Of a DNA stretch of 64,000 bases, positions 61,001 to 63,241 are shown piece after piece. Both the position numbers and the translations under genes were made by a program. Source of the stretch: Enoplosus armatus (taxonomy: Eukaryota > Chordata > Actinopteri > Centrarchiformes > Enoplosidae); NCBI RefSeq assembly GCF_043641665.1, contig NC_092203.1, positions 1,364,001 through 1,428,000 of the forward strand, in the 5' to 3' direction. Each line of letters starts with the position of its first letter. Within the stretch, counting starts at the first letter, position 1. A model generated the notes under the pieces. It was not told the DNA's origin. It made no database searches and worked only from the letters and a program-made list of their open reading frames with translations.

Positions 61001-63241
61001 TCCCTCTCTCTTCCCATATCTCTCTTTGTCTGCCCGCCACTGATCTGGACTCTAACAACTTCTCTCTTTTTATCTCGGCTCCGCGCTCCTCCTCTCACTC
61101 CATTCTTCTCTCTGGTAATAAGGTCCCCAAAAGACACACAAGGCCCATCCGCGGCGCTAATAACGGTCCGGCCTCAGTCAGCGCCGCTCAGTCTTTGTGC
61201 CTGCTTTGTATTGCAAATGGGTTTGGGTTCGTCCGGCGGTAGAGAGACTCGCACTGGCGGAGTTTACGGCTTGTAGAGTAATTAAAATATAAAACACACG
61301 TCGGGTAGTTAGGTCCCTGATTATCTATAACATGCTCTTTATTTTCAGTTTTACCTTGATGTCGTCCAAATAAAGCATGTTTGACTGAGGCAAACTGAGG
61401 ACAATGCATTGTTAAATGTCAACTCCGTTCCTCATTTACTTGAAAGGAAAACTTTTTTTTTTTTTTTTTTTTTCCGCTGGGTTCTGCATTACATCCTGCA
61501 TTTCAAAGAGCAGCGGGTGTGCTTGAATAAAGCTTATCTGACAAATTATCTTTTTCTTCTCGCGATGCCTTTTAGGTGCCAGCCGAGTCAAGTCGAGCCC
61601 CCCTGCTGGCACATTAAATATTTGACGTTTTCTGAATACATTCCACCCGAGTCAGAGAAAATGACGGGGGCCCACATTTAGTCACGCGGCCCTGGGTGGC
61701 GGCTTTGAAAATGCGACTGAACATTTTGAAATCTCATGTCTTGGAATAGAGAGGACATGTATTTTTGTGTTTCGGGCGTGCTGTTGTATCTAATGGTGAC
61801 GGATAAGAAACACATGTTGCTGTCAGTGTACAGGGCAGCCTTTTAGTTCAGGAAGAGCTACTTTAACTGAAAGGAGCAGTTTGACATTTCGCTTCATTGC
61901 CCCATTAAAGTTAATTAAAATAAATCTGTACTCGCAGCTCGCGTGGCTAATTAACACATTGTGTGATTTTTGTTGAATCCGTACACAAACAGATATGTAA
62001 ACGGGGGTTACGTGCTAAAACTATTCCTTGACGACTAGTGGCCAAACTGGAGACATATCAGCTCATGAAGTGGCTCAAAATGACTGTTGTAAAAAGACAA
62101 CACACATCATTTTCAAAAATCATCTCATTGTACCATTTAAAAAATAAATAAATAAAAACAACATTGCCTCCTGGCATTCAGCCGTAGGAGCATTATTCCA
62201 TCACTTAAATTGTCTAAATTAGCCACGTGTTGTGTAACAAACAAGTGTATAGTTCCTTTTAGATAAGATGAATTAAATGTATTAGTGTTAACATTGGATT
62301 TTTAGTCCGATATCGATACACCGACTGCCTGTGACTGCCAAAGTGAAGGCCCCCCCCCCCCCACAAGGCTGCTCGTGATTGCAGGTTCTTAGAGGTCCCT
62401 TTAGAGTCTCCCAGAGAGGATTTGTTACACCGCATAACTCGTAAGACTACAGCGTGTTGTTTGTACGCTTCTGTTGAAGCACGGATTTAAAACCTAAAGA
62501 TGCATATTTTTGGAGTGAGTCTTTGTCTTCATGCTAAGCTAGGCTAATCGATTCATGTCTTGTAACTCAGATGAGAAGATTGACACCACTCTCGCGTCGT
62601 CAACTGACTCTCGTCCGGGGAAAGCAAATAACAAGAAGAAGTTTGCCAAATTGTGCTGTCGGTATCACTACTGATAATAAAAAGAAGAAGAAGACCCCAT
62701 AAGCACAGTTAGTATCACTTCTGACTCATGAATGGTTCAAATGAATATATAACGTCAATTGCAAAATACAATACATTTCAAACCATGAATTCAATTAAAA
62801 CATAATGTGATTGACGGGCACAATGCAAAAAATGTCCAACTCAACAAGTCCCATACTTCATATTCAGTCTCAGAATATTCTTTTTTAGAATTCCACTTTT
62901 CAATGCCTTTCACCGGTCGCAGGTACAAGTGCAGCATGAGGTGCACCGCGACTTAAGCATAGAATGAAAATATATATTTGAGTCAGTCGTAGACTTGGTA
63001 GGATGGACATTTTTTTCAATGATGACGCAGACAAAACAACAGGTGTGCAGCCAAAACATGCAGCGACAGATGGACAGATTGGCGTGGAGTGTTAGCGCTG
63101 CGAGACACGGACCTGATCAGTAAAACGCCTCCTCTTTTGCTCGGGCGACTTGACATATGCAGCCTGGGTGTAGGCATAGCTTTTATAGCGAGGCTGAGGG
63201 GAGGGGCTCCGCACTCGCCCCTGAGCCACACTCACTGTGAT
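445..63241 (-). CDS. dmd: Dystrophin gene, internal part (human exons 9-39 equivalent), open at both ends
   Basis: Dystrophin is the large cytoskeletal linker that ties cortical actin to the membrane dystroglycan/sarcoglycan complex in muscle and nervous tissue. Thirty-four minus-strand exons were placed by translation and by AG/GT boundaries. Joined, they give 1,583 codons without a stop, and every intron phase is compatible. The product covers hinge 1, spectrin repeats 1-3, hinge 2 and repeats 4 to about 14. Diagnostic near-identities to human dystrophin include [13 protein letters not shown] (exon 13), PPPQKKRQ (exon 17), LTEWLAATD (exon 34) and [17 protein letters not shown] (exon 35). 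Most exon lengths equal the human ones, which argues strongly for dystrophin rather than utrophin. The actin-binding CH domains and the cysteine-rich C-terminus lie outside the window. Three extra introns split exons 10, 20 and 23. Introns are small (78 bases to 6.4 kb). Human residue numbers and domain limits are from memory. Confidence 0.97.
592..615. repeat. CA microsatellite at the 3' end of intron 38
   Basis: A (CA)12-type array lies a few bases from the exon 39 acceptor and reads as TG in the transcript. A TG-rich stretch (about 660-682) sits at the other end of this 106-base intron. Confidence 0.95.
686..808 (-). CDS. dmd: dmd exon 38 (spectrin repeat 14)
   Basis: 123 bases, equal to human, phase 0. 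It encodes [20 protein letters not shown] and [17 protein letters not shown], matching human KELEQFNSDIQKLLEPLEAEIQQGVNLKEEDFNKD. The acceptor GTGTGGCAG is formed by the end of a TG array. The donor is AAG|GTCTCA. Confidence 0.97.
809..1317 (-). other. dmd intron 37
   Basis: The intron has a CA array at 812-846 beside the exon 38 acceptor and a TG array at 1244-1269 near the exon 37 donor. These are complementary in the transcript. Between them lie diverged copies of a motif like AGTTTGAAGTAAATTTA (about 940-1130), a weak local tandem repeat. Confidence 0.75.
1318..1488 (-). CDS. dmd: dmd exon 37 (spectrin repeat 13)
   Basis: 171 bases, equal to human, phase 0. It encodes [40 protein letters not shown] and [17 protein letters not shown], matching human LMANRGDHCRKLVEPQISELNHRFAAISHRI. 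The acceptor is CGTCCCGCAG and the donor is CTG|GTGAGG. Confidence 0.96.
1489..2190 (-). other. dmd intron 36
   Basis: A long CA array (1512-1564) lies beside the exon 37 acceptor. The rest is A/T-rich sequence with no recognised feature. Confidence 0.75.
2191..2313 (-). CDS. dmd: dmd exon 36 (spectrin repeat 13)
   Basis: 123 bases against 129 in human (two codons fewer), phase 0. It encodes [20 protein letters not shown] then GPNDAALK, matching human YQKHMETFDQNVDHITKWI and KEDVLKR. The acceptor follows a CT array. The donor AAG|GTTGGA is weak. Confidence 0.93.
2314..2372. repeat. GA array and G run beside exon 36
   Basis: A GA array runs from 2314 to about 2350 and supplies the pyrimidine tract of the exon 36 acceptor on the minus strand. 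A run of about 18 G follows. Confidence 0.9.
2518..2697 (-). CDS. dmd: dmd exon 35 (spectrin repeat 12)
   Basis: 180 bases, equal to human, phase 0. It encodes [40 protein letters not shown] and EEWLNLLL, matching human [26 protein letters not shown]. The acceptor is AACCTCTCAG and the donor is CTG|GTCAGA. Confidence 0.97.
2824..2994 (-). CDS. dmd: dmd exon 34 (repeat 11/12 junction)
   Basis: 171 bases, equal to human, phase 0. It encodes [20 protein letters not shown] and [20 protein letters not shown], matching human [38 protein letters not shown]. The acceptor GCGCGTAG has a poor pyrimidine tract. The intron to exon 33 is only 78 bases. Confidence 0.97.
3073..3228 (-). CDS. dmd: dmd exon 33 (spectrin repeat 11)
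   Basis: 156 bases, equal to human, phase 0. It encodes [40 protein letters not shown] and [12 protein letters not shown], nearly identical to human. Repeats 11-17 form the second actin-contacting region of the rod (general knowledge). The donor CAG|GTTAGG runs into a CA array. Confidence 0.97.
3321..3494 (-). CDS. dmd: dmd exon 32 (repeat 10/11 junction)
   Basis: 174 bases, equal to human, phase 0. It encodes [15 protein letters not shown] and [15 protein letters not shown], matching human [15 protein letters not shown] and SVEQEVVQSQLNHCV. The donor was set at CATG|GTGGGTAA to keep frame and length. Confidence 0.96.
3495..4355 (-). other. dmd intron 31
   Basis: The intron contains a (GCT)9 trinucleotide array at 3697-3724 and a moderately GC-rich block at about 3760-4040. 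No coding match to dystrophin or to another family was seen. Confidence 0.7.
3697..3724. repeat. GCT/AGC trinucleotide array
   Basis: A perfect (GCT)9G tract on the plus strand, CAG-type in the dystrophin transcript, lies inside intron 31. Confidence 0.95.
4356..4466 (-). CDS. dmd: dmd exon 31 (spectrin repeat 10)
   Basis: 111 bases, equal to human, phase 0. It encodes [20 protein letters not shown] and [17 protein letters not shown], matching human HEISLEEMKKHNQGKEAAQRVLSQIDVAQ. The acceptor TTCAACAG follows a TG array and the donor is CAG|GTCTGA. Confidence 0.97.
4467..6167 (-). other. dmd intron 30, rich in microsatellites
   Basis: A CA array (4473-4496) adjoins the exon 31 acceptor. A cluster of dinucleotide arrays occupies 4724-5386. 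The remaining A/T-rich sequence to 6167 shows no recognised gene. Confidence 0.7.
4724..5386. repeat. Cluster of alternating CA and TG arrays
   Basis: Arrays in order: CA 4724-4746, TG 4849-4884, CA 4973-5030 followed by TC to 5045, TG about 5121-5144, TG about 5217-5248, and CA 5340-5384. Open frames across here are repeat artefacts (runs of Thr-His or Cys-Val). Confidence 0.9.
6168..6329 (-). CDS. dmd: dmd exon 30 (repeat 9/10 junction)
   Basis: 162 bases, equal to human, phase 0. It encodes [34 protein letters not shown] and [10 protein letters not shown], matching human LAAYIADKVDAAQMPQEAQ. In mammals this is the first exon shared by Dp427 and Dp260. The acceptor is CCCCCTTAG and the donor is CAG|GTAGCC. 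Confidence 0.97.
7650..7685 (-). CDS. dmd: Candidate first coding exon of the retinal isoform Dp260
   Basis: A 12-codon minus-strand exon, [12 protein letters not shown], ends at AAGAGG|GTACAC. It lies in intron 29, exactly where mammals start Dp260, and it ends in phase 0, as exon 30 needs. The human Dp260-2 start, MSARKLRNLSYKK, shares the pattern K.R..S[YF]K[KR]. An in-frame TGA lies nine codons upstream, so the ATG is the first in its frame, with G at position -3. Spliced to exon 30 it would make an N-terminally short dystrophin starting near the repeat 9/10 boundary, without the main actin-binding domain. In mammals Dp260 acts at photoreceptor ribbon synapses. There is no transcript evidence here; a 12-residue match is suggestive only. 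Confidence 0.6.
7686..7962 (-). promoter_or_regulatory. Possible 5' UTR/promoter region of the Dp260-like start
   Basis: This lies upstream of the candidate Dp260 ATG. It has a GC-rich patch (GGCGGCCGCCGCGGCC on the sense strand, about 7713-7728). It also has a GGGATTAG sequence (7953-7960, CTAATCCC on the plus strand) that fits the OTX/CRX homeodomain site used by photoreceptor genes. No clear TATA box is seen. The limits and start site are inferred. Confidence 0.3.
11561..11710 (-). CDS. dmd: dmd exon 29 (spectrin repeat 9)
   Basis: 150 bases, equal to human, phase 0. It encodes [40 protein letters not shown] and [10 protein letters not shown], matching human RHSEDNPNQIRILAQTLTDGGVMDELINEEL. 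The acceptor is GTGTGCACAG and the donor is AGG|GTAAGG. Confidence 0.97.
11711..13142 (-). other. dmd intron 28
   Basis: A short CA array (about 11714-11731) adjoins the exon 29 acceptor. There is a T run at about 11830-11847, C runs at about 12542-12555 and 13112-13130, and a small A/CA tract at 12925-12948. No gene was seen. Confidence 0.65.
13143..13277 (-). CDS. dmd: dmd exon 28 (spectrin repeat 9)
   Basis: 135 bases, equal to human, phase 0. It encodes [20 protein letters not shown] and [11 protein letters not shown], matching human EVWACWHELLSYLEKANKWL and GGAEEISEVLD. The acceptor TTTTGCAG follows a TG array and the donor is GAT|GTGAGT. Confidence 0.97.
13278..14908 (-). other. dmd intron 27
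   Basis: A CA array (13285-13304) adjoins the exon 28 acceptor. There is a G run at about 13537-13554 inside a purine-rich block (13485-13605), and CA arrays at 14634-14668 and 14759-14806. No gene was seen. Confidence 0.65.
14909..15091 (-). CDS. dmd: dmd exon 27 (spectrin repeat 8)
   Basis: 183 bases, equal to human, phase 0. It encodes [35 protein letters not shown] and [20 protein letters not shown], matching human VKLLTESVNSVIAQAPP and LTTNYQWLCTRLNGKCKTLE. The acceptor is TCTCCATCAG and the donor is GAG|GTATGA. Confidence 0.97.
15092..17491 (-). other. dmd intron 26
   Basis: Purine-rich blocks lie at 15930-16340 (including a G run, about 16322-16340) and 16560-16690 (including a GA array, about 16656-16674). 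A dispersed fish repeat copy lies at about 16930-17280. No gene was seen. Confidence 0.65.
16930..17280 (+). repeat. Dispersed fish repeat, copy 1 (TTAGC-rich)
   Basis: The copy starts with a CACTTTGGTTTGGTCCAGAC segment, then ATATCTCAACAACTG and GTCATGAAATGAA, and ends in a TGTTAGCATTTGGCTCA stretch. Its first part is the reverse complement of sequence beside exon 11 (about 57950-58055), so two copies in opposite orientation are present. The family name is not determined. Confidence 0.55.
17492..17662 (-). CDS. dmd: dmd exon 26 (repeat 7/8 junction)
   Basis: 171 bases, equal to human, phase 0. It encodes [20 protein letters not shown] and [20 protein letters not shown], matching human ALKGGLEKTVSLQKDLSEM and EEEYLERDFEYKTPDELQKA. 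It is separated from exon 25 by only 85 bases. Confidence 0.97.
17748..17903 (-). CDS. dmd: dmd exon 25 (spectrin repeat 7)
   Basis: 156 bases, equal to human, phase 0. It encodes [20 protein letters not shown], then [20 protein letters not shown] and WENVCKQ, matching human EAEPEFASRLETELKELNTQWDHMCQQ. The acceptor is CTGGCCAG and the donor is CAG|GTGCGC. Confidence 0.96.
17904..18312 (-). other. dmd intron 24
   Basis: A 409-base T-rich (plus strand) intron between exons 24 and 25. It has loose tandem TTTTATG/TTTTATC-like units around 18055-18150. Nothing else is recognised. Confidence 0.65.
18313..18426 (-). CDS. dmd: dmd exon 24 (spectrin repeat 7)
   Basis: 114 bases, equal to human, phase 0. 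It encodes [20 protein letters not shown] then [18 protein letters not shown], nearly identical to human. The acceptor is CTCCACCAG and the donor is ACG|GTGAGG. Confidence 0.97.
18539..18650 (-). CDS. dmd: dmd exon 23, second half (end of repeat 6)
   Basis: 112 bases, phase 2 in and phase 0 out. It encodes [20 protein letters not shown] then [17 protein letters not shown], matching human YQSEFEEIEGRWKKLSSQL. The acceptor is TTCCCGCAG and the donor is GAG|GTGAGA. The two halves total 213 bases, exactly human exon 23 (the exon mutated in the mdx mouse). Confidence 0.95.
18651..18866 (-). other. Extra intron splitting dmd exon 23
   Basis: A 216-base phase-2 intron with donor AA|GTAAGA and acceptor CCCGCAG. 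The flanking exon pieces (101 and 112 bases) sum to the 213 bases of human exon 23. No repeat was recognised in it. Confidence 0.9.
18867..18967 (-). CDS. dmd: dmd exon 23, first half (spectrin repeat 6)
   Basis: 101 bases, phase 0 in and phase 2 out. It encodes [20 protein letters not shown] then [13 protein letters not shown], matching human KEMSKKAPSEISRK. The acceptor CCCCTCAAG is preceded by a CT array and the donor is CAGAA|GTAAGA. A 216-base intron then splits what is one exon in human. Confidence 0.95.
20649..20690. repeat. 42-base C run
   Basis: An uninterrupted plus-strand C tract, G in the dystrophin transcript. Its true length may be unreliable because such runs are hard to sequence. 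Shorter C runs occur at about 20936-20949 and 21112-21131. Confidence 0.85.
22596..22888 (-). pseudogene. Minus-strand open frame starting with a PCNA-box-like motif; unrecognised
   Basis: Within a longer open frame, an internal ATG opens [20 protein letters not shown], followed by proline-rich sequence ([13 protein letters not shown]) to a stop near 22580. QKRIFDFF fits the PCNA-interacting consensus Q-x-x-[ILM]-x-x-[FY]-[FY]. Such starts occur in DNA-repair proteins (for example UNG2) and IFDFF/SFF-like starts in hAT-transposon-derived proteins. No folded domain follows. The sequence just 5' of this ATG is repeated at 24641-24830, where the frame breaks down after MSQK. This favours a decayed mobile or duplicated element over a gene. 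Function unknown. Confidence 0.25.
22875..22980. repeat. Duplicated intronic segment, copy A
   Basis: TTTTGTGACATTGCCTTGAA, then CCGCCAGCCTAGACTGACC and CCACTTGCTAG, continuing through TCTCAAATAATGCCCAGGGG. The same order recurs at 24641-24830 with small changes and about 80 extra bases. Confidence 0.85.
24641..24830. repeat. Duplicated intronic segment, copy B
   Basis: TTTTGTGACATTGCCTTGAA, CCGCTAGCCTAATTGACC and CCACTTGCTGG match copy A. TCTCAAATAATGGCCAGGGG resumes the match after an interval of about 80 bases that copy A lacks. Confidence 0.85.
25333..25478 (-). CDS. dmd: dmd exon 22 (spectrin repeat 6)
   Basis: 146 bases, equal to human, phase 1 in and phase 0 out. It encodes [20 protein letters not shown], then [20 protein letters not shown], matching human TLPPMRYQETMSAIRTWV and VTDYEIMEQRLGELQ. 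The acceptor is CTGTCTCTAG. The donor CAG|GTACAC is immediately followed in the transcript by a CA array. Confidence 0.96.
25968..26200 (+). mobile_element. L2-type LINE reverse transcriptase fragment
   Basis: The plus-strand frame from 25968 reads [18 protein letters not shown], then after one stop [16 protein letters not shown]. The VPQGS.LGPL and YADD motifs are the core of non-LTR reverse transcriptases, and the spacing and [11 protein letters not shown] fit fish L2/Maui-type elements. It is truncated on both sides, carries an in-frame TAA, and is a dead fossil lying antisense to dmd. A short AATAAAACTGAAATTGAAA tail-like stretch precedes it (about 25811-25829). Confidence 0.8.
28575..28710 (+). 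repeat. Dispersed GCTAAGCTAAGC repeat, fragment
   Basis: ATGCTAAGCTAAGCTAACTA, then GGCTTCATATTTATCATACA, GTGGTATCCATCTTCTTGTC and ATTTCCCAAAACGTAGAGCT. The same order of blocks occurs in the long copy at 33120-33895. Confidence 0.75.
31497..31689 (-). CDS. dmd: dmd exon 21 (spectrin repeat 5)
   Basis: 193 bases against 181 in human (four codons more), phase 0 in and phase 1 out. It encodes [20 protein letters not shown], an acidic/lysine-rich [10 protein letters not shown] insert, then [18 protein letters not shown]. Human has VNRLSDLQPQIERLK, EKGQGPM and FLDADFVAFTNHFKQV. The acceptor is CTGGCCAG and the donor is CTAG|GTGAGA. Confidence 0.95.
31690..35722 (-). other. dmd intron 20
   Basis: A 4.0-kb intron. 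It holds T/G runs at 31766-31791, an A run at about 32111-32130, the longest dispersed repeat copy (33120-33895), a TG array at 34290-34325, a further repeat piece (35181-35262), and a G run at about 35657-35679 beside exon 20. No exon was seen inside. Confidence 0.65.
33120..33895 (+). repeat. Dispersed repeat, longest copy
   Basis: Blocks in order: TTTCAGTTCACCTTTGAGCT; TCTTTATGCTAAGCTAAGCT; GGTGGTATCAATCTTCTCAT; GCGAATAAGCGTATTTCCCA; GGGGACTATTTGCAGTGG; an internal TG array (33711-33731); and AAGAATATCACCAGACCTAT. Other copies share subsets of these blocks in the same order. No coding capacity is evident. The class was not determined; it looks like a non-autonomous element. Confidence 0.75.
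35723..35851 (-). CDS. dmd: dmd exon 20, second half (start of repeat 5)
   Basis: 129 bases, phase 0. It encodes [20 protein letters not shown] then [18 protein letters not shown], matching human IIAFYNQLQQLEQMTTTAENWLKIQPTTPSEPTAIKSQ. The acceptor TCCTGCAG is preceded by a TG array and the donor is CGG|GTGAGT. Confidence 0.95.
35852..37041 (-). other. Extra intron splitting dmd exon 20
   Basis: A 1,190-base phase-0 intron. A CA array (about 35859-35871) lies beside the acceptor of the second half and a TG array (37021-37039) touches the donor of the first half. The middle is A/T-rich with an A run at about 36155-36170. The flanking exon pieces sum to the 242 bases of human exon 20. Confidence 0.9.
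37042..37154 (-). CDS. dmd: dmd exon 20, first half (end of repeat 4)
   Basis: 113 bases, phase 1 in and phase 0 out. It encodes [20 protein letters not shown] then [16 protein letters not shown], matching human ADSIKQASEQLNSRWIEFCQLLSERLNWLEYQ. The acceptor is CCCACCTCAG. The donor AAG|GTACAC runs straight into a CA array. An extra intron of 1,190 bases follows. The two halves total 242 bases, exactly human exon 20. Confidence 0.95.
37155..38724 (-). other. dmd intron 19
   Basis: CA arrays lie at about 37263-37280 and 38200-38216 and a TC array at about 38560-38580. A fragment like the ACTTTTACTTGAGTCAAA repeat common in fish lies at about 37980-38045, and a reverse GCTAAGCTAAGC piece at about 38108-38143. 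No exon was seen. Confidence 0.6.
38725..38803 (-). CDS. dmd: dmd exon 19 (spectrin repeat 4)
   Basis: 79 bases against 88 in human (three codons fewer), phase 0 in and phase 1 out. It encodes [20 protein letters not shown] then QTLVEQ, matching human AIEREKAEKFRKLQDASRSAQALVEQ. The missing codons fall after LVEQ, in the human MVNEG loop. The acceptor is TTTGCCATAG and the donor is CAGG|GTAACG. Confidence 0.95.
39420..40948 (-). mobile_element. Decayed Tc1/mariner-like transposon
   Basis: About 1.5 kb bounded by inverted ends: GAAATATTTGGACAGTGACA at the left (39433 onward) and its complement at the right (about 40910-40930). The right end extends to a CAGTTAGG-type terminus next to TA. The minus strand encodes the transposase in pieces: an N-terminal helix-turn-helix ([20 protein letters not shown], within 40385-40612), a [22 protein letters not shown] block, then [15 protein letters not shown] and [13 protein letters not shown] of the DDE domain. 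Frameshifts separate the pieces, so it is inactive. It lies in the same orientation as dmd. The family within Tc1 was not determined. Confidence 0.9.
40385..40612 (-). pseudogene. Tc1-like transposase N-terminal fragment
   Basis: The frame opens with [17 protein letters not shown] and continues into a helix-turn-helix ([20 protein letters not shown]), the usual DNA-binding start of Tc1 transposases. It runs out after about 75 residues. The DDE catalytic part continues in other frames between about 39600 and 40100. Confidence 0.85.
42997..43120 (-). CDS. dmd: dmd exon 18 (spectrin repeat 4)
   Basis: 124 bases, equal to human, phase 2 in and phase 0 out. It encodes [20 protein letters not shown] then [16 protein letters not shown], matching human DVDITELHSWITRSEAVLQSPEF. 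The acceptor CTGTCCTCAG lies just after a TG array and the donor is CAG|GTAAAA. Confidence 0.96.
43121..44551 (-). other. dmd intron 17
   Basis: A CA array (about 43131-43153) adjoins the exon 18 acceptor. A stretch beginning GCAGTGGTGGAGAAATGAAA (about 43949-43985) resembles the end of a common fish hAT-type repeat, but only weakly. No exon was seen. Confidence 0.6.
44552..44721 (-). CDS. dmd: dmd exon 17 (hinge 2)
   Basis: 170 bases against 176 in human, phase 0 in and phase 2 out. It encodes a threonine/serine-rich segment ([14 protein letters not shown]), then [18 protein letters not shown]. Human has VTTREQILVKHAQ and [20 protein letters not shown]. This proline-rich hinge separates repeats 3 and 4 and is specific to dystrophin. 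The donor is AAAAG|GTGGGT. Confidence 0.96.
45205..45275 (+). repeat. Widespread fish repeat core (GCTTTTATCCAAAGCGACTT)
   Basis: ACGCTTTTATCCAAAGCGAC, followed by TTACAATACG and preceded by TTTACTTAGCTG. This short core recurs in many ray-finned fish genomes as part of interspersed elements. Only the core is clear here and I do not assign a family. Confidence 0.6.
45601..45905 (+). mobile_element. Non-LTR retroelement (LINE/SINE) 3' tail
   Basis: A TC array (45601-45655) is followed by a stretch with TTTTTCCTCGCCGCTGTTGC and TGTAAAGTGTCGTGAGATGA. It ends in AATATAAATAAAACTGAACT, the A/T-rich tail seen in very common fish retroelements. Only the 3' part is present, on the plus strand, antisense to dmd. 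The clade (L2 or Rex type) is a guess. Confidence 0.6.
48595..48770 (+). repeat. Dispersed GCTAAGCTAA repeat piece next to exon 16
   Basis: GAGGTGCTGTTGAGTGACTT, GACAGAGCCAGGCTAGCTGT, TCTTTATGCTAAGCTAA-like, and GGTATTGGTCTTCGCC. It ends about 40 bases from the exon 16 donor. The block order matches the 33120-33895 copy. Confidence 0.7.
48811..48990 (-). CDS. dmd: dmd exon 16 (end of spectrin repeat 3)
   Basis: 180 bases, equal to human, phase 0. It encodes [20 protein letters not shown] through [18 protein letters not shown], matching human FAQRWDNLTQKLEKSSAQ. The donor was set at CAG|GTACAG to keep the human length. A second possible donor (CAG|GTTGGT) six bases further on would add two codons (VQ). 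Confidence 0.94.
49194..49301 (-). CDS. dmd: dmd exon 15 (spectrin repeat 3)
   Basis: 108 bases, equal to human, phase 0. It encodes [17 protein letters not shown] and [15 protein letters not shown]. The donor is GCT|GTGAGT. The acceptor CTCCTCACAG sits at the end of a pyrimidine tract about 600 bases long in the transcript. Confidence 0.95.
49302..51313 (-). other. dmd intron 14
   Basis: It begins (exon 15 side) with the purine-rich block 49303-49930, then a TGG/G run at about 50143-50174 and a CA array at about 51256-51296 near the exon 14 donor. No exon was seen. Confidence 0.65.
49303..49930. repeat. Purine-rich block of about 630 bases (GGA/GAA type)
   Basis: The plus strand is very largely A and G (GAGGAGAGGGGAAGG-like units, irregular). 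The transcript therefore has an equally long pyrimidine stretch right at the exon 15 acceptor. The Ser/Leu/Pro-rich minus-strand frames here are composition artefacts. Confidence 0.85.
51314..51415 (-). CDS. dmd: dmd exon 14 (repeat 2/3 junction)
   Basis: 102 bases, equal to human, phase 0. It encodes [20 protein letters not shown] and [14 protein letters not shown], almost identical to human. The acceptor is formed directly by the end of a TG array (GTGTGTGCAG) and the donor is CAG|GTATGA. Confidence 0.97.
51416..55091 (-). other. dmd intron 13
   Basis: A 3.7-kb intron. A CA array (51419-51441) lies at the exon 14 acceptor and a TG-rich array (about 55034-55083) at the exon 13 donor. Inside are a hairpin repeat (51720-51782), AT arrays (52146-52163, 53622-53648), CA arrays (52237-52276, 54629-54676), and G and A runs at 52456-52475 and 52519-52533. 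No dystrophin exon was found inside. Confidence 0.65.
51720..51782. repeat. Nested inverted repeat, Tc1-type terminal sequence remnant
   Basis: ACATGGCCAAAAGTATGT (51721-51738) is mirrored by ACACTTTTGGCCATGT (51765-51780). Inside, AAAAGTATGT and ACATACTTTT (51729-51750) form a second hairpin with a two-base loop. The ACATGGCCAAAAGTATGT motif is typical of fish DNA-transposon ends, so this may be a miniature element. Confidence 0.55.
55092..55211 (-). CDS. dmd: dmd exon 13 (spectrin repeat 2)
   Basis: 120 bases, equal to human, phase 0. It encodes [20 protein letters not shown] and [20 protein letters not shown], one of the best conserved parts of the window. The donor CAG|GTGAGG is followed in the transcript by a long CA-rich array. 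The acceptor CTTGCAG has a short TG array just upstream. Confidence 0.97.
55212..56646 (-). other. dmd intron 12
   Basis: A short CA array (about 55227-55237) lies at the exon 13 acceptor. AT-rich tracts at 55591-55625, T runs (56036-56046, 56285-56307) and TTAGC-rich sequence (56400-56515) follow. No exon was seen. Confidence 0.65.
56647..56797 (-). CDS. dmd: dmd exon 12 (spectrin repeat 2)
   Basis: 151 bases, equal to human, phase 2 in and phase 0 out. It encodes [20 protein letters not shown] and [15 protein letters not shown], close to human LHRVLMDLQNQKLKELNDWL and GPDLEDLKRQVQQHK. The acceptor is CACTCCCAG and the donor is AAG|GTGGGC. Confidence 0.96.
56798..58076 (-). other. dmd intron 11
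   Basis: Mostly A/T-rich with no exon. The last 130 bases before exon 11 are a dispersed fish repeat (about 57950-58055). Confidence 0.65.
57950..58055 (-). repeat. Dispersed fish repeat, copy 2
   Basis: GATCTGGATAGATCAAATTT, CACGGCGATCCATCCCACGG, TTGTTGATATG and AACCAAAGTGGTGGACAGAC. The reverse complement corresponds to the first part of the copy at about 16930. It ends about 20 bases from the exon 11 donor. Confidence 0.55.
58077..58258 (-). CDS. dmd: dmd exon 11 (spectrin repeat 1)
   Basis: 182 bases, equal to human exon 11, phase 0 in and phase 2 out. It encodes [17 protein letters not shown], then an acidic [12 protein letters not shown], then [18 protein letters not shown]. This is helices B and C of repeat 1. 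The donor is CCG|GTAAGA. An interspersed repeat copy lies only a few bases beyond the donor. Confidence 0.96.
58259..60005 (-). other. dmd intron 10
   Basis: A/T-rich, with T/G runs at about 59028-59049 and an A run at 59875-59882. No exon or clear mobile element was recognised. Confidence 0.65.
60006..60104 (-). CDS. dmd: dmd exon 10, second half (start of spectrin repeat 1)
   Basis: 99 bases, phase 0. The acceptor is TTGAAG and the donor is GAG|GTGAGA. It encodes [13 protein letters not shown] through [11 protein letters not shown], matching human VLSWLLSAEDTLQ and VVKDQFHTHE. This is helix A of spectrin repeat 1. The acceptor lacks a long pyrimidine tract. Confidence 0.94.
60105..60573 (-). 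other. Extra intron splitting dmd exon 10
   Basis: A 469-base phase-0 intron with donor GAG|GTACGG and acceptor TTGAAG. About 300 bases of it (60224-60525) are a copy of the dispersed repeat whose long copy lies at 33120-33895. Confidence 0.9.
60224..60525 (+). repeat. Dispersed repeat copy inside the extra exon-10 intron
   Basis: AGCAAAAGTTACTCAAACAG, TTGGGGACTATTTTCAGCAG, AATCCACATTTGGTGCCCTG, a short CA array and AGAATATCACCACACACACA align in order with 33595-33895. Confidence 0.75.
60574..60669 (-). CDS. dmd: dmd exon 10, first half (end of hinge 1)
   Basis: 96 bases, phase 0. The acceptor is TTCTCTAG and the donor is GAG|GTACGG. It encodes a diverged proline-rich hinge segment followed by [10 protein letters not shown], which aligns with human LDRYQTALEE. 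Human exon 10 continues without a break into VLSWLLSAED, whereas here a 469-base intron interrupts it. Both halves together make 195 bases against 189 in human. Confidence 0.92.
60670..63112 (-). other. dmd intron 9
   Basis: A purine-rich block (about 60670-60910) supplies the pyrimidine tract of the exon 10 acceptor. A T run (61453-61473), a C run (62349-62361) and a dispersed repeat piece (about 62510-62640, with CATGCTAAGCTAGGCTAA) follow. No exon was seen. Confidence 0.65.
63113..63241 (-). CDS. dmd: dmd exon 9 (hinge 1)
   Basis: 129 bases, phase 0 at both ends, the same length as human exon 9. The acceptor follows a CT-repeat tract (CTCTCTCAG) and the donor is CAG|GTCCG. It encodes ITVSVAQG, then a proline/serine stretch, then [12 protein letters not shown], which matches hinge 1 between the actin-binding domain and repeat 1. 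The last 13 residues ([13 protein letters not shown]) are basic and unlike the human end of this exon, as expected for a flexible hinge. Confidence 0.95.
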
